Origin: Proteus columbae
Lineage (GTDB): Bacteria > Pseudomonadota > Gammaproteobacteria > Enterobacterales > Enterobacteriaceae
Assembly (NCBI RefSeq): GCF_009914335.1
Contig: NZ_CP043925.1
Span: 1,302,001 to 1,366,000, forward strand
Length of the DNA: 64,000 nucleotides
Direction of reading: 5' to 3'
This document shows, piece after piece, positions 10,191-20,177 of the stretch. The notes under the pieces were generated by a model. It saw nothing but the letters and a program-made list of their open reading frames with translations, ran no database searches and was not told the origin of the DNA. Position numbers and translations under genes: made by a program. The stretch's first letter is position 1. Each line of letters opens with the position of its first letter.

Positions 10191-10412
10191 TTGTGATTAG
10201 ATTAATTTTTCTAAAAAATACACTATCTCGAAAAAATAATATTAAATAAGACCCTTTAGTGCTTATCTGCTTGTTTCTTCCTATACATTGTATGCGTATA
10301 ATGTCGCGCATATATTAATACTGTTTTTCTCTGTTTGAATACAATGCCTATTATATCAATGTAATAAGAGCAACAAATACAGAAATGCAGTGCCCACGAA
10401 AAGGAGAAACTC
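10191..10412 (+). promoter_or_regulatory. cmk upstream region
   Basis: The rest of the 312-bp aroA-cmk gap follows the aroA terminator. A perfect -10 hexamer TATAAT lies at 10297-10302, preceded two bases earlier by TG, but no good -35 sits at standard spacing. GGAGAAA before the cmk ATG is the ribosome-binding site. Nothing else is recognisable. Confidence 0.4.
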
Positions 10413-11099
10413 ATGGCGGTTATCGTCCCTGTTATAACTGTTGATGGGCCTAGCGGAGCAGGTAAAGGAACATTATGCCAAGCATTAGCGAAAGCGTTTG
10501 GCTGGCATTTACTCGATTCTGGCGCTATTTATCGTGTATTGGCATTAGCGGCTTTACATCACCATGTTGATATCACCTCAGAAGATGCTTTAGTTCCCCT
10601 GGCTGCAAATTTAGATGTACGTTTTATTCCTAATGAGAATGGCTTAAGTGTCATTCTTGAAGGTGAAGATGTTTCAACTGAAATTCGAACAGAAACAGTT
10701 GGGAATACGGCATCACAAGCTGCGACTTTTCCTCGTGTAAGAGAAGCATTACTGCGTCGTCAGCGCGCATTTCGTACAGCGCCGGGCTTAATTGCAGATG
10801 GTCGAGATATGGGCACAATTGTTTTTCCTGATGCTCAAGTAAAAATATTTCTAGAAGCGAGTGCAGAAGAGCGCGCGCGTCGTCGCATGTTACAGTTGCA
10901 GGAAAAGGGCTTTAATGTTAACTTTGAGCGCCTTTTATCCGAGATAAAAGAACGCGATTACCGTGACCGGAATCGCGCTGTTGCGCCACTTGTTGCGGCG
11001 AAAGATGCATTAATTCTCGATTCTACAAGCTTGTCTATTGACGAAGTCATTGAAAAATCGTTGACTTATGCTAAAAAAAATCTGCAATTATCAGCGTAA
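10413..11099 (+). CDS. cmk: Cytidylate kinase
   Basis: Cmk phosphorylates CMP and dCMP to the diphosphates using ATP. The 228 residues carry the P-loop [11 protein letters not shown] near residue 13 and the kinase signature [13 protein letters not shown] near residue 129. The length matches E. coli Cmk (227). The gene lies 158 bp ahead of the rpsA ORF, and in E. coli an rpsA promoter lies within or near cmk, so the two are probably partly co-transcribed. Confidence 0.96.
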   Translation: MAVIVPVITVDGPSGAGKGTLCQALAKAFGWHLLDSGAIYRVLALAALHHHVDITSEDALVPLAANLDVRFIPNENGLSVILEGEDVSTEIRTETVGNTASQAATFPRVREALLRRQRAFRTAPGLIADGRDMGTIVFPDAQVKIFLEASAEERARRRMLQLQEKGFNVNFERLLSEIKERDYRDRNRAVAPLVAAKDALILDSTSLSIDEVIEKSLTYAKKNLQLSA

Positions 11100-11272
11100 T
11101 TAATTTTTATTTCGTTTATACTAGGTAATTATCAAAATCGGGTTGACGTGTTAATGAAAACACAACAATGCCCGATGACCTTGTCACAAAGGATGTAACG
11201 AGGTATGTGAAACAACCCCATTCGGCCGGATGCTAAATGGACGTTAATTAAATTTACTTGAAGATCATTAAC
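11100..11272 (+). promoter_or_regulatory. rpsA leader, probable S1 autoregulatory region
   Basis: The 173 nt before rpsA include TTGACG at 11143-11148 and several purine-rich segments (AAAGGATG, GGACG) that could form the structured leader by which S1 represses its own translation in gamma-proteobacteria. The Shine-Dalgarno sequence before the rpsA ATG is weak (GAAG at a distance), as in E. coli rpsA. The function is inferred from the family. I have not folded the RNA. Confidence 0.5.
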
Positions 11273-12946
11273 ATGACAGAATCTTTTGCTCAACTCTTTG
11301 AAGAATCCCTAAAAACAATCGAAACTCGTCCTGGCGCTATCGTTCGCGGCGTTGTAGTTGCTATCGATAAAGACGTTGTTCTGGTTGATGCAGGTCTGAA
11401 ATCAGAATCTGCTATTCCTGTAGAACAATTCAAAAACGCTCAAGGCGAATTAGAAATCCAAGTGGGCGACGAAATTGATGTTGCTCTGGACGCGGTTGAA
11501 GATGGCTTCGGTGAAACCGTTCTGTCTCGTGAGAAAGCTAAACGTCACGAAGCGTGGCTGATGCTGGAAAAAGCTTACGAAGAAAACGAAACTGTTGTTG
11601 GTATCATCAACGGTAAAGTTAAAGGTGGTTTCACTGTTGAACTGAACGGCATTCGTGCGTTCTTACCAGGTTCACTGGTAGACGTTCGCCCAGTTCGCGA
11701 TACAACTCATCTGGAAAACAAAGAGCTTGAGTTCAAAGTCATCAAATTAGACCAAAAACGTAACAACGTTGTTGTGTCTCGTCGTGCGGTTATCGAATCT
11801 GAAAACAGCGCAGAACGCGATCAGTTATTAGAAAACCTGCAAGAAGGCATGGAAGTTAAAGGTATCGTTAAGAACCTTACTGACTACGGTGCATTCGTTG
11901 ATCTGGGCGGTGTTGACGGCTTACTGCACATCACTGACATGGCTTGGAAACGTGTTAAACACCCAAGCGAAATTGTCAATGTTGGCGACGAAATCACTGT
12001 TAAAGTCCTGAAATTCGACCGTGAACGTACTCGCGTATCATTAGGTCTGAAACAACTGGGCGAAGATCCATGGGTAGCTATCGCTAAACGTTATCCAGAA
12101 GGTACTAAACTGACTGGTCGTGTAACTAACCTGACTGATTACGGTTGCTTCGTAGAAATCGAAGAAGGCGTTGAAGGTCTGGTACACGTTTCTGAAATGG
12201 ATTGGACTAACAAAAACATTCACCCATCTAAAGTTGTTAACGTTGGTGATGTTGTTGAAGTTATGGTTCTTGACATCGATGAAGAACGTCGTCGTATTTC
12301 ACTGGGTCTGAAACAGTGCAAATCTAACCCATGGCAGCAGTTCGCAGAAACTCACAACAAGAACGACCGTGTTGAAGGTAAAATCAAGTCTATCACTGAC
12401 TTCGGTATCTTCATCGGTTTAGACGGCGGTATTGATGGTCTGGTTCATTTATCTGACATTTCTTGGAATGTTGCAGGTGAAGAAGCAGTTCGTGAATACA
12501 AAAAAGGCGACGAAATCGCTGCTGTAGTTCTGCAAGTTGATGCTGAACGTGAACGTATCTCACTGGGCGTTAAACAATTATCAGAAGATCCATTCAATAA
12601 TTACCTGTCTGCTCACAAAAAAGGTGCTATTGTTTCTGGTAAAGTAACTGCTGTTGACGCTAAAGGCGCAACTGTAGAATTAGCTGACGGTGTTGAAGGT
12701 TACCTGCGTGCTTCAGAAGCTTCACGTGACCGCGTTGAAGATGCAACTCTGGTTCTGAATGTTGGCGAAGCTGTAGAAGCTAAATACACTGGCGTTGACC
12801 GTAAAAACCGCGTTATCAACTTATCTGTTCGTGCTAAGGACGAAGCAGACGAGAAAGACGCTATCGCTTCTGTAAACAACAAAGAAGAAGTTGGTTTTTC
12901 AAACAACGCTATGGCTGAAGCTTTCAAAGCAGCTAAAGGCGAATAA
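11273..12946 (+). CDS. rpsA: 30S ribosomal protein S1
   Basis: S1 binds mRNA and delivers it to the 30S subunit. From ATG 11273 the protein has 557 residues, identical in length to E. coli S1, starting [14 protein letters not shown]. The six S1/OB repeats are visible. The third to fifth have the recurring pattern (D/N)YG(A/C)FV...GV(D/E)GL(L/V)H, for instance near residues 200, 285 and 370. The frame is open to a TTG at 11258 (MKIIN), but the ATG gives the conserved N-terminus. Codon use is noticeably more biased than in neighbouring genes, as expected for a highly expressed protein. Confidence 0.98.
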   Translation: MTESFAQLFEESLKTIETRPGAIVRGVVVAIDKDVVLVDAGLKSESAIPVEQFKNAQGELEIQVGDEIDVALDAVEDGFGETVLSREKAKRHEAWLMLEKAYEENETVVGIINGKVKGGFTVELNGIRAFLPGSLVDVRPVRDTTHLENKELEFKVIKLDQKRNNVVVSRRAVIESENSAERDQLLENLQEGMEVKGIVKNLTDYGAFVDLGGVDGLLHITDMAWKRVKHPSEIVNVGDEITVKVLKFDRERTRVSLGLKQLGEDPWVAIAKRYPEGTKLTGRVTNLTDYGCFVEIEEGVEGLVHVSEMDWTNKNIHPSKVVNVGDVVEVMVLDIDEERRRISLGLKQCKSNPWQQFAETHNKNDRVEGKIKSITDFGIFIGLDGGIDGLVHLSDISWNVAGEEAVREYKKGDEIAAVVLQVDAERERISLGVKQLSEDPFNNYLSAHKKGAIVSGKVTAVDAKGATVELADGVEGYLRASEASRDRVEDATLVLNVGEAVEAKYTGVDRKNRVINLSVRAKDEADEKDAIASVNNKEEVGFSNNAMAEAFKAAKGE

Positions 12947-12963
12947 TTTAAGTTATTAACGGA

Positions 12964-12984
12964 AGGCAACGTTAATCGTTGCCT
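12964..12984 (+). terminator. Hairpin between rpsA and ihfB, possible partial terminator
   Basis: AGGCAACG and CGTTGCCT form a perfect 8-bp stem with a 5-nt loop. The run after it (ATTTATC) is only weakly T-rich, so it may attenuate transcription into ihfB rather than stop it. Confidence 0.5.
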
Positions 12985-13010
12985 ATTTATCGGTAGTTTA
13001 GGGAGGTAAT

Positions 13011-13298
13011 ATGACCAAGTCTGAGTTAATCGAGAGACTTGCAGGCCTACAATCTCATCTTTCGGCTAAGACGGTTGAAGAAGCTGTAAAAGAAATGCTT
13101 GATCATATGGCTGATACTTTAGCTGATGGTGAGCGTATCGAAGTCCGCGGATTCGGCAGTTTTTCTCTACACTACCGTGCGCCGCGTACGGGTCGTAACC
13201 CGAAGACTGGTGATAAAGTAGATCTGGAAGGTAAATACGTTCCACACTTTAAGCCAGGTAAAGAGTTACGTGACCGTGTAAATATTTATACGGAATAA
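13011..13298 (+). CDS. ihfB: Integration host factor beta subunit
   Basis: IhfB pairs with IhfA to form IHF, the sequence-specific DNA-bending nucleoid protein. The 95 residues begin [12 protein letters not shown] and contain the HU/IHF signature [21 protein letters not shown], with the intercalating proline of the beta-arm in RNPKTG. An AGGGAGG ribosome-binding site precedes the ATG. It follows rpsA as in E. coli, with a hairpin between them, and ends in its own terminator. Confidence 0.98.
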   Translation: MTKSELIERLAGLQSHLSAKTVEEAVKEMLDHMADTLADGERIEVRGFGSFSLHYRAPRTGRNPKTGDKVDLEGKYVPHFKPGKELRDRVNIYTE

Positions 13299-13339
13299 TA
13301 ACTCCTGTCGAAATGGCACGATGTTAGTTAACTTTCTCA

Positions 13340-13366
13340 AAAACGGTACTTAGGTGCCGTTTTTTT
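13340..13366 (+). terminator. Intrinsic terminator of ihfB
   Basis: AAAACGGTAC and GTGCCGTTTT form a 10-bp stem (one G-T pair) with a TTAG loop, followed by a T run. Confidence 0.88.
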
Positions 13367-13701
13367 ATTACCAATTATTATGACTTTTAGCGTATTTTCT
13401 GCTTCCTAATTTTCTTCAATCTCTGATCTTGAATTGATTGATTTGCTCTATTTACTTTATCCCACTAGTACCTACCTTTCTTACTTCTTCTTTACTACTG
13501 TATTCTGCTTTAGTTGTAATTTCTCTATTTAATTACCTGTATCACTTAGTTGTTTTGCTTTTTACGAGTTTCTTCTCAAAATTCATTGTATGCAACAAGA
13601 GATCTTTTTCTTTTCATAAAGCATCGCTAAAAAATGACCTAAAAGTCTTTCTTTAATTGAATGGTAATATCATGATATTTAAAAAATAATTGAAGGTAAG
13701 G
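13367..13701. other. AT-rich gap between ihfB and comEC
   Basis: About 335 bp with no supported gene. A 72-codon frame starting at a TTG (13438) is rich in Leu, Phe and Ser, lacks a ribosome-binding site and looks like a chance reading of T-rich DNA. The comEC promoter should be here, but no clear hexamers can be picked out. Confidence 0.5.
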
Positions 13702-16080
13702 ATGCTGAAAATGATTTTATTGAATCAAATGATAAATTTTTTTGAGTTAAGGGTGTTATCAATAAAACGTAGGTACTCTCATTCAGCCTATTTTCAAAAA
13801 CTCTATTTCACAAAGTTAACTTTAGATAATATTGCTTTAGCAATGATATTAGGTTGCTTGCCATTATTAGCTCAACATACACTTTTTAGCCAAACTATTT
13901 ATTCTATTATTATTCTAGTTGCTCTATTTCTATTATTTTTTCCTTTTTGCTCATTCCGATTTTTAGCAATATTTCTGTTTTTCTGGGTTTATTCAAATAT
14001 GGTTGCGTCATCGTTAATGACGAGAACGGAACAGTTTGCTGATAATATGGCAATATTTGAAACTAAAGTTATGGAATATCGCCAATTAGCAGATGGTAAT
14101 ATTATTATCAAAATACCTATTACGAAAAAAACGCTCTTTTCATCATCTGTTTATGCTAACGTGTATTGGCGAAATCCGCCTAAAAATATAGCGGTAGGGC
14201 AATATTGGAAGTTTAAGATTCAATTCAGAGCTGTACATAGCTATTTAAATGAAGGTGGGTTTGATAGCCAAAAATATGCCGTTTCTATGAAAGAAACTCT
14301 AACGGGTAAAGTGATGACGGCTAAGTTTATCCGAGATGATATATCACTGCGTACTCAGCTTATTCAGACCATCTCAGCTTATTGGCAAACAACAAAAAAT
14401 AAAGGTGAAATAATTGCTTTAGTCTTAGGTGATAAGCGATATATCGAACCTGAAAAAAAAGAGCTCTATATGAAAATAGGCATTGCACATTTAATTGTGA
14501 TATCGGGTTTACATATAGGTTTAGCTGCCTTTGCTGGTTGGGTTATTGCAAGAGGTATTCAATTTCTTTTTCCTATCAGATGGATTAACCCACAGTTTCC
14601 ATTAGTTATAGCTTGGCTATGTGGTGTTTTCTATGCCGCGTTATCGGGTTGGGGAATACCAGCAACAAGAGCTGTTATTGGATTAACCGTTTGGGTGATT
14701 TTGCATTGGGGGAGCCGATTATTTTTACCTTGGCAATGGGCACTTTGGAGTGCTGCACTCATTCTTATTGCTGAACCTCTTTCTATACTTTCAGCCAGTT
14801 TCTGGCTCTCATTTTCTGCTATATTCGCCATCATTTTTTGGTATTGGATGTACCCATTAAAAACTAAATATAATTATCAAAAACGGTGGTTTATTTTAAG
14901 ATTAGTACATTTACAATTTGGTTTATTAATTATTTTATTACCATTTCAATTATATTTATTTAATGGTGCTAATTTTTTTAGTTTTATTGTTAATTTATGG
15001 GCGGTTCCTATTATTTCTTTTATTACCGTACCATTAATAATGCTTGGATTATTGACATTTTTTCTCTCATTTTTCCAACCGATAATTTGGCATTGGGTTG
15101 ATCTTTCAATTAACCTTGCTTTTTGGTGTGCTCCATTATTTTTACCATTTTGGCAAGATAGCGGCGCTATCCCCTTATTATTAGGATTTTTGGGAATTGG
15201 TATTATTTTAGTCATCAAAATGTCATGGTGGTATCATCATTTTATTTGTATTGTGGCTATTGCTACTATTTTATATTGTGAATTCGCCGCTTCTTCACGC
15301 TATCAATGGCGAATGTCTATGCTAGATGTTGGGCATGGTTTAGCGGTTATTATTGAAAAAGAAGGAGAGGCAATTATTTATGACACTGGAATACGTTGGA
15401 AAAGTGGTGGTTCAATTGCAAAAAGTGTCATTATTCCTTATTTAAAAAGCCTTCGACTTAAACCCGTTGCATTGATAATTAGTCATGATCATCTTGATCA
15501 TACGGGTGGTATTAAAGATTTAATAAAAGCTTATCCTAACTTAAGCATTCGTAGTAGTTTTGACGATCCTTCGCATTTACCTTGCTTAAGCAATAAATCA
15601 TGGCAGTGGAAAGAGCTTCAATTTGATGCATTATGGCCACCGAATAAATCACTTTCTCCGAAGAATAATCAATCCTGTGTAATTAATGTCAGCGATGGTA
15701 AACACAATATTCTTTTGACTGGAGATATAGAGAAAGAAGCTGAAGCTCAATTGGTAAGAGTAAAAAAAGAACAACTGAAAGCAGATGTTTTACAAGTCCC
15801 TCATCATGGTAGTCAAACATCATCCACATTGATGTTTATTCAAGCTATATCACCAAAAATTGCACTCGTTTCTGCTGCTCGTTATAGCCCTTGGCGTTTA
15901 CCTTCTGATAAAGTACATCATCGCTATAAAAAAGAAGCTATTAATTGGCTAACAACCTCTATTAGTGGGCAAGTTTCTATCGAGTTTAATCAAGATATTA
16001 TTGATGTATTTACCTATAGACGAGATATTTTACCTCGTTGGTATCATCAGTGGTTTGGTGTTTTGACGTTTCCCGAGTAG
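13702..16080 (+). CDS. comEC: ComEC/Rec2-type DNA uptake channel protein
   Basis: ComEC forms the inner-membrane channel for single-stranded DNA during natural transformation; the E. coli orthologue is YcaI. The 792 residues show an N-terminal membrane region, an OB-like soluble segment near 110-200, a competence domain of many hydrophobic helices around 230-520 containing the motif LIVISGLHIGLAA, and a C-terminal metallo-beta-lactamase fold. The latter has MLDVGHGLAVII, the metal motif SHDHLDHTGG, LTGDIEKEAE and VPHHGSQTSS. The gene is intact. Possible starts are TTG 13690, ATG 13702 and ATG 13711. ATG 13702 has AAGG at acceptable spacing. msbA follows 36 bp later. Confidence 0.93.
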   Translation: MLKMILLNQMINFFELRVLSIKRRYSHSAYFQKLYFTKLTLDNIALAMILGCLPLLAQHTLFSQTIYSIIILVALFLLFFPFCSFRFLAIFLFFWVYSNMVASSLMTRTEQFADNMAIFETKVMEYRQLADGNIIIKIPITKKTLFSSSVYANVYWRNPPKNIAVGQYWKFKIQFRAVHSYLNEGGFDSQKYAVSMKETLTGKVMTAKFIRDDISLRTQLIQTISAYWQTTKNKGEIIALVLGDKRYIEPEKKELYMKIGIAHLIVISGLHIGLAAFAGWVIARGIQFLFPIRWINPQFPLVIAWLCGVFYAALSGWGIPATRAVIGLTVWVILHWGSRLFLPWQWALWSAALILIAEPLSILSASFWLSFSAIFAIIFWYWMYPLKTKYNYQKRWFILRLVHLQFGLLIILLPFQLYLFNGANFFSFIVNLWAVPIISFITVPLIMLGLLTFFLSFFQPIIWHWVDLSINLAFWCAPLFLPFWQDSGAIPLLLGFLGIGIILVIKMSWWYHHFICIVAIATILYCEFAASSRYQWRMSMLDVGHGLAVIIEKEGEAIIYDTGIRWKSGGSIAKSVIIPYLKSLRLKPVALIISHDHLDHTGGIKDLIKAYPNLSIRSSFDDPSHLPCLSNKSWQWKELQFDALWPPNKSLSPKNNQSCVINVSDGKHNILLTGDIEKEAEAQLVRVKKEQLKADVLQVPHHGSQTSSTLMFIQAISPKIALVSAARYSPWRLPSDKVHHRYKKEAINWLTTSISGQVSIEFNQDIIDVFTYRRDILPRWYHQWFGVLTFPE

Positions 16081-16116
16081 AATGTCCGGCTAATTATTAA
16101 AAGTTTGGTAATATAT

Positions 16117-17862
16117 ATGAATGATATAGATCTATCAACGTGGCAAACATTCCGCCGCCTATGGCCAATGATCCGACTTTTCAAAGCGGGTTTAATCACA
16201 GCTGCAATTGCATTAATTATCAATGCGGGCGTGGATGCATTTATGATTTCCTTATTAAAACCGCTTCTTGATGAAGGTTTTGGTAAAGCGAGTAATGACG
16301 TATTAAAATGGATGCCTTTTGCCGTTATTGGACTGATAGTTCTGCGTGGTATATCTAACTTTATTTCAAGTTACTGTCTTTCTTGGGTATCAGGAAAAGT
16401 GGTAATGAATATGCGTCGCCGACTGTTTTCCCATATTATGGGAATGCCGGTGAGCTTTTTCGATCAGCAATCAACAGGGACTTTACTCTCCCGTATCACA
16501 TATGATTCAGAACAAGTTGCCTCTTCATCATCAGGTGCATTAATTACTGTTGTACGTGAAGGTGCTTATATCATCGGGCTATTCTGTTTGATGTTTTACT
16601 ATAGCTGGCAATTGTCTCTGATCCTTATCGTTATCGCGCCTATTGTTGCTTTTGTTATTCGTTTAGTATCGACTCGCTTTAGAACGATCAGCAAACGAAT
16701 TCAAAACAGCATGGGGCAAGTGACAACTAGTGCAGAACAAATGCTAAAAGGGCATAAAGAAGTTCTGATTTTTAATGGTCAAGAAGTTGAAAATAAACGC
16801 TTTAACCATGTGAGTAATCATATTCGCCGTCAAGGTATGCGTATGGTTGTTGCGTCGTCAATTTCAGATCCTATTATTCAATTGATTGCTTCTTTCGCAT
16901 TAGCATTTGTCCTATATGCAGCAAGTTTCCCTGAAATTATGGATACATTAACAGCTGGTACAATAACGGTTGTTTTCTCCTCAATGGTTGCATTAATGCG
17001 TCCATTGAAATCGCTGACTAATGTGAATGCTCAATTTCAGCGTGGTATGGCCGCTTGTCAGACGCTATTTGCTATCCTCGATATGGAGCAAGAAAAAGAC
17101 ACAGGTAAATTAGAGCTGAAGAAACCGACTGGTGATATTGAGTTTCGTAATGTCACTTTCCAATATGTGACGAAAGATACACCAGCTTTAAAAAATATGT
17201 CATTTACTATTCCTGCTGGGAAAACTGTTGCATTAGTTGGACGCTCAGGTTCGGGTAAATCTACGATTGCAAACCTGATCACACGTTTTTATGACATTAA
17301 TGAAGGTGAAATATTGATTAATGGTCATGATATTCGTGAATACACATTGAAATCTTTGCGTAATCAAGTGGCTCTGGTTTCTCAAAATGTGCATCTTTTT
17401 AATGAAACAGTGGCAAACAATATCGTCTATGCTTGTGAAGATCAGTATACCCGTGAAGATATTGAAAAAGCGGCGAAAATGGCACATGCGATGGACTTTA
17501 TCCAAAAAATGGATAAAGGCTTAGATACTGAAATTGGTGAAAATGGTGTGCTACTTTCAGGCGGACAACGTCAGCGTATTGCAATTGCAAGAGCGTTATT
17601 GCGAGATTCACCAATTCTTATTCTTGATGAGGCAACATCAGCACTAGATACAGAATCAGAGCGTGCTATCCAGTCAGCACTTGATGAACTACAGAAGAAT
17701 AGAACTTCTTTAGTGATTGCTCACCGTTTATCAACGATTGAGAAAGCGGATGAAATATTAGTTATTGAAGACGGTGAAATTATTGAACGCGGCGCACACC
17801 TTGATTTGATTGAGAAAAAAGGTATCTATGCTCAACTTCATAGGATGCAATTTGGCAAATGA
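16117..17862 (+). CDS. msbA: Lipid A export ATP-binding/permease protein MsbA
   Basis: MsbA is the homodimeric ABC exporter that flips core-lipid A across the inner membrane. The 581 residues starting [19 protein letters not shown] align throughout with E. coli MsbA (582). Six N-terminal membrane helices precede an ABC domain with Walker [10 protein letters not shown], signature LSGGQRQR and Walker [17 protein letters not shown] at 16105 would add four residues, but ATG 16117 is the conserved start. Its stop overlaps the lpxK start by 4 bp (ATGA), indicating translational coupling. Confidence 0.97.
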   Translation: MNDIDLSTWQTFRRLWPMIRLFKAGLITAAIALIINAGVDAFMISLLKPLLDEGFGKASNDVLKWMPFAVIGLIVLRGISNFISSYCLSWVSGKVVMNMRRRLFSHIMGMPVSFFDQQSTGTLLSRITYDSEQVASSSSGALITVVREGAYIIGLFCLMFYYSWQLSLILIVIAPIVAFVIRLVSTRFRTISKRIQNSMGQVTTSAEQMLKGHKEVLIFNGQEVENKRFNHVSNHIRRQGMRMVVASSISDPIIQLIASFALAFVLYAASFPEIMDTLTAGTITVVFSSMVALMRPLKSLTNVNAQFQRGMAACQTLFAILDMEQEKDTGKLELKKPTGDIEFRNVTFQYVTKDTPALKNMSFTIPAGKTVALVGRSGSGKSTIANLITRFYDINEGEILINGHDIREYTLKSLRNQVALVSQNVHLFNETVANNIVYACEDQYTREDIEKAAKMAHAMDFIQKMDKGLDTEIGENGVLLSGGQRQRIAIARALLRDSPILILDEATSALDTESERAIQSALDELQKNRTSLVIAHRLSTIEKADEILVIEDGEIIERGAHLDLIEKKGIYAQLHRMQFGK

Positions 17863-18848
17863 TTGAACGGATTTGGTCTGGTAAATCTTGGTTTTATATC
17901 CTATTGCTTCCATTCTCATGGTTGTATGGTGCGATCACACTGTTAAGGCGTTTTGCATATCAAAAAGGGTGGTTAGCATCATGGGAAGCCTCTGTTCCTG
18001 TTGTGATTGTTGGCAATTTAACTGCAGGTGGGAATGGTAAAACACCTGTTGTGATATGGCTTGTTGAGCAATTAATACAGCAGGGATTTAAACCAGGTGT
18101 TGTGTCTCGTGGTTACGGCGGGAAATCAGACCATTATCCATTACTTTTGACATCCGATACATCACCTTCTATGGCAGGTGATGAACCTGTATTGATTTAT
18201 CATCGAACAGGTGCTCCCGTTGCGGTTGCACCTAATCGACGAGATGCAGTAAAAGCGTTATTAGCTCAATATGAGCTTGATGTGATCATCACTGATGATG
18301 GTTTGCAGCATTATGCATTACAGCGTGATTATGAAATTGTTGTTATTGATGGCCAACGTCGGTTTGGCAATGGTTGGTGGTTACCAGCAGGGCCTATGCG
18401 GGAGCGTGCAGGGCGCTTAAATTCAGTAGATGCAATTATCGTTAATGGCGGAGTAAGCCAAGGTAACGAGATAAGCATGGTGCTGGAAGGTGATATTGCT
18501 GTTAATCTTAAAACGGGAGAAAAGAAACCCGTTCAGCAAATTAAAAAGGCTGTTGCTATTGCTGGAATTGGTCATCCACCTCGATTTTTTAACTCTTTAC
18601 ATGAAAAAGGGATAGAGTTAATCACAACAAAAGCATTTAGTGATCATAGTGATTATAGCGCTCAAGAATTACAGGATCTAACGCCAGATTTAGAACCTCT
18701 TATTATGACAGAAAAGGATGCTGTTAAATGTCAGCATTTTGCGCAAGATAATTGGTGGTATTTACCCGTTAGCGCTGAATTAAATAGTCAATCTGTGCTA
18801 AAACAAGTCAGCAATTTAATTTACGGCTCGAAAAAAACTTGTATCTGA
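17859..18848 (+). CDS. lpxK: Tetraacyldisaccharide 4'-kinase
   Basis: LpxK phosphorylates the 4' position of the lipid A disaccharide precursor to give lipid IVA. The 329 residues carry an N-terminal membrane-associated helix ([19 protein letters not shown]) and a P-loop within [15 protein letters not shown] near residue 50. The catalytic-region motif [14 protein letters not shown] lies near residue 145. The length matches E. coli LpxK. The start overlaps the msbA stop, so both are made from one message. No terminator is visible after the gene. Confidence 0.96.
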   Translation: MIERIWSGKSWFYILLLPFSWLYGAITLLRRFAYQKGWLASWEASVPVVIVGNLTAGGNGKTPVVIWLVEQLIQQGFKPGVVSRGYGGKSDHYPLLLTSDTSPSMAGDEPVLIYHRTGAPVAVAPNRRDAVKALLAQYELDVIITDDGLQHYALQRDYEIVVIDGQRRFGNGWWLPAGPMRERAGRLNSVDAIIVNGGVSQGNEISMVLEGDIAVNLKTGEKKPVQQIKKAVAIAGIGHPPRFFNSLHEKGIELITTKAFSDHSDYSAQELQDLTPDLEPLIMTEKDAVKCQHFAQDNWWYLPVSAELNSQSVLKQVSNLIYGSKKTCI

Positions 18849-19362
18849 TCTGAAACAATGATATTTATAGTGGAAATCAGGATAGCGTTACATAAAAGAT
18901 TACCTACCTACAGTTGCATATCGCTTTTGTCGTAGTTCAATTTAACTCGCCATTACCCTATCTACTCAAAAGCCTTGTGTGGAGAGTTTGTGGATCTTGA
19001 ATGTAGGGTTAATATTTTGTGCAGTGAATAGCGTTGGCTTTTGTGCACAATGAATGATAAAAACCATTTTTGATGGTGACTAATTATCTCTATATTCGGT
19101 TATCTTTTTTATCAGTGCGCAATAAATATCAACATGTCATCTTTTTGTCATATTGATACTGTAAATATTTATTGTGCTTTAAGATATTTATTAAGCTTAG
19201 CTATCACGATTTTGAACATTTATATTGAATAATAAAATGCACTACTTAAATTAATGTGTTCAGAATTTAATTGGGGTTTTATATAAGAAGACTTAATAAA
19301 AAGTAGGATGCATTTGTATAGGAAAATAAAACTATACAAAGAACAAAAGGAGTTTATCTATC
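18849..19362. other. Gap between lpxK and the cold-shock gene
   Basis: About 510 bp without a credible reading frame. In E. coli ycaQ follows lpxK, but no remnant of it is recognisable. The 3' half is AT-rich and probably carries the promoter and a long 5' untranslated region of the cold-shock gene. It includes an inverted repeat at 19313-19340. No lpxK terminator is obvious. Confidence 0.5.
19313..19340. repeat. Perfect inverted repeat before the cold-shock gene
   Basis: TTTGTATAG and CTATACAAA are perfect 9-bp arms separated by 10 bp (GAAAATAAAA), ending 22 bp before the ATG. It could be a repressor operator or an mRNA hairpin next to the ribosome-binding site AAAGGAG. Confidence 0.6.
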
Positions 19363-19578
19363 ATGACATTACAATTAAGAATGGGTCGCGTAAAATGGTT
19401 TGACAATAACAAGGGTTATGGTCTTATTGTTGCAAGAGATATTGAACAAGAAGTTTATGTCAATAAAAAAGCGATTGCCAATACAAAAAATAAAGCATTA
19501 ACAGAAGGTCAAGACGTTGAGTTTTCTGTTATCAGAACAGCAGCAGGTTTAGAAGCCGCTGATGTTATTGGGTTTTAA
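19363..19578 (+). CDS. Divergent cold-shock-domain protein
   Basis: The 71-residue protein is a single cold-shock (OB-fold) domain, beginning MTLQLRMGRVKWFDNNKGYGLI. RNP1 reads KGYGLI instead of the usual KGFGFI. RNP2 reads VYVNKKAI instead of VFVHFSAI, so two of the usual RNA-stacking aromatics are replaced. It therefore belongs to the Csp family but may bind nucleic acid differently from CspA. A strong AAAGGAG lies 8 nt upstream. It is a single-gene unit with its own hairpin terminator, inserted between lpxK and ycaR. The exact Csp paralogue name cannot be assigned. Confidence 0.85.
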   Translation: MTLQLRMGRVKWFDNNKGYGLIVARDIEQEVYVNKKAIANTKNKALTEGQDVEFSVIRTAAGLEAADVIGF

Positions 19579-19609
19579 ATAAGGCTTAGCCTTGTTAAAG
19601 TTGTAGATA

Positions 19610-19645
19610 AAACGATAGTTTAACATCGAGATTAAATTATCGTTT
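19610..19645 (+). terminator. Hairpin after the cold-shock gene
   Basis: AAACGATAGTTTAA and TTAAATTATCGTTT form a 14-bp AT-rich stem with one G-T pair and an 8-nt loop. No long T run follows, so termination strength is uncertain. Confidence 0.55.
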
Positions 19646-19993
19646 ATGCCTATTTTTAGGTAGGTAGGCGGAAATAGTTTACCACCAAGCTGAATAAGTA
19701 ATATAAAAGAGTCATTTCGTTAATTAGAATGCAATAAAGATAATAAAAAGGTTAAATTATTATCAATAAAAGCTGAATGTAATTCTTTATTAATGATGTT
19801 GCAGACTCAACGATAAAAAGCCACACTAATGTGGCTTTTTTGTTGCTTATAGTAAAAGAGAAAATAATAAATTTATTAATAACTAAAATAATTTTCGAAT
19901 TATCACTAAACGAGAGGTTTTGAGTATTAACGCTGATCCTTCCTTATGATATCCTTTTGCCATATAAAATGATTAACCCTTGAGAGGGACAAA
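19646..19993 (+). other. Gap between the cold-shock gene and ycaR, with a second terminator
   Basis: No gene is seen. A strong intrinsic terminator lies at 19815-19841 (AAAAAGCCACA / TGTGGCTTTTT, followed by T residues), about 240 bp after the cold-shock gene. A terminator this far downstream could indicate a short transcript between 19650 and 19840. The remaining 150 bp lead to ycaR and should hold its promoter. Confidence 0.55.
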
Positions 19994-20173
19994 ATGGATC
20001 ACCGCTTACTTGAAATTATTGCTTGCCCAGTTTGCCACGGCAAACTTATCTTTGATAAAGAAAACTCAGAGCTTATCTGCAAAATTGATCATTTAGCTTA
20101 TCCTGTTCGTGACAATATCCCCGTTCTTCTGGAGAATGAAGCAAGAGAATTATCACTAGAAGAGGAAAAGTAA
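19994..20173 (+). CDS. ycaR: Trm112-family small protein YcaR
   Basis: This 59-residue frame begins [18 protein letters not shown] and matches the E. coli YcaR/UPF0434 family. It has one CPxC pair near residue 11 and a second region ([20 protein letters not shown]) typical of Trm112-like zinc-ribbon proteins. A ribosome-binding GAGAGGGA lies upstream of the ATG. Its stop is 4 bp before kdsB, so the two are almost certainly co-transcribed, as in E. coli. The molecular role is not established. Confidence 0.93.
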   Translation: MDHRLLEIIACPVCHGKLIFDKENSELICKIDHLAYPVRDNIPVLLENEARELSLEEEK

Positions 20174-20177
20174 CTTC

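Noticed and set aside
13438..13656. 72-codon frame between ihfB and comEC
   Set aside because: It has a TTG start without a ribosome-binding site, and its Leu/Phe/Ser-rich content is expected from T-rich DNA.
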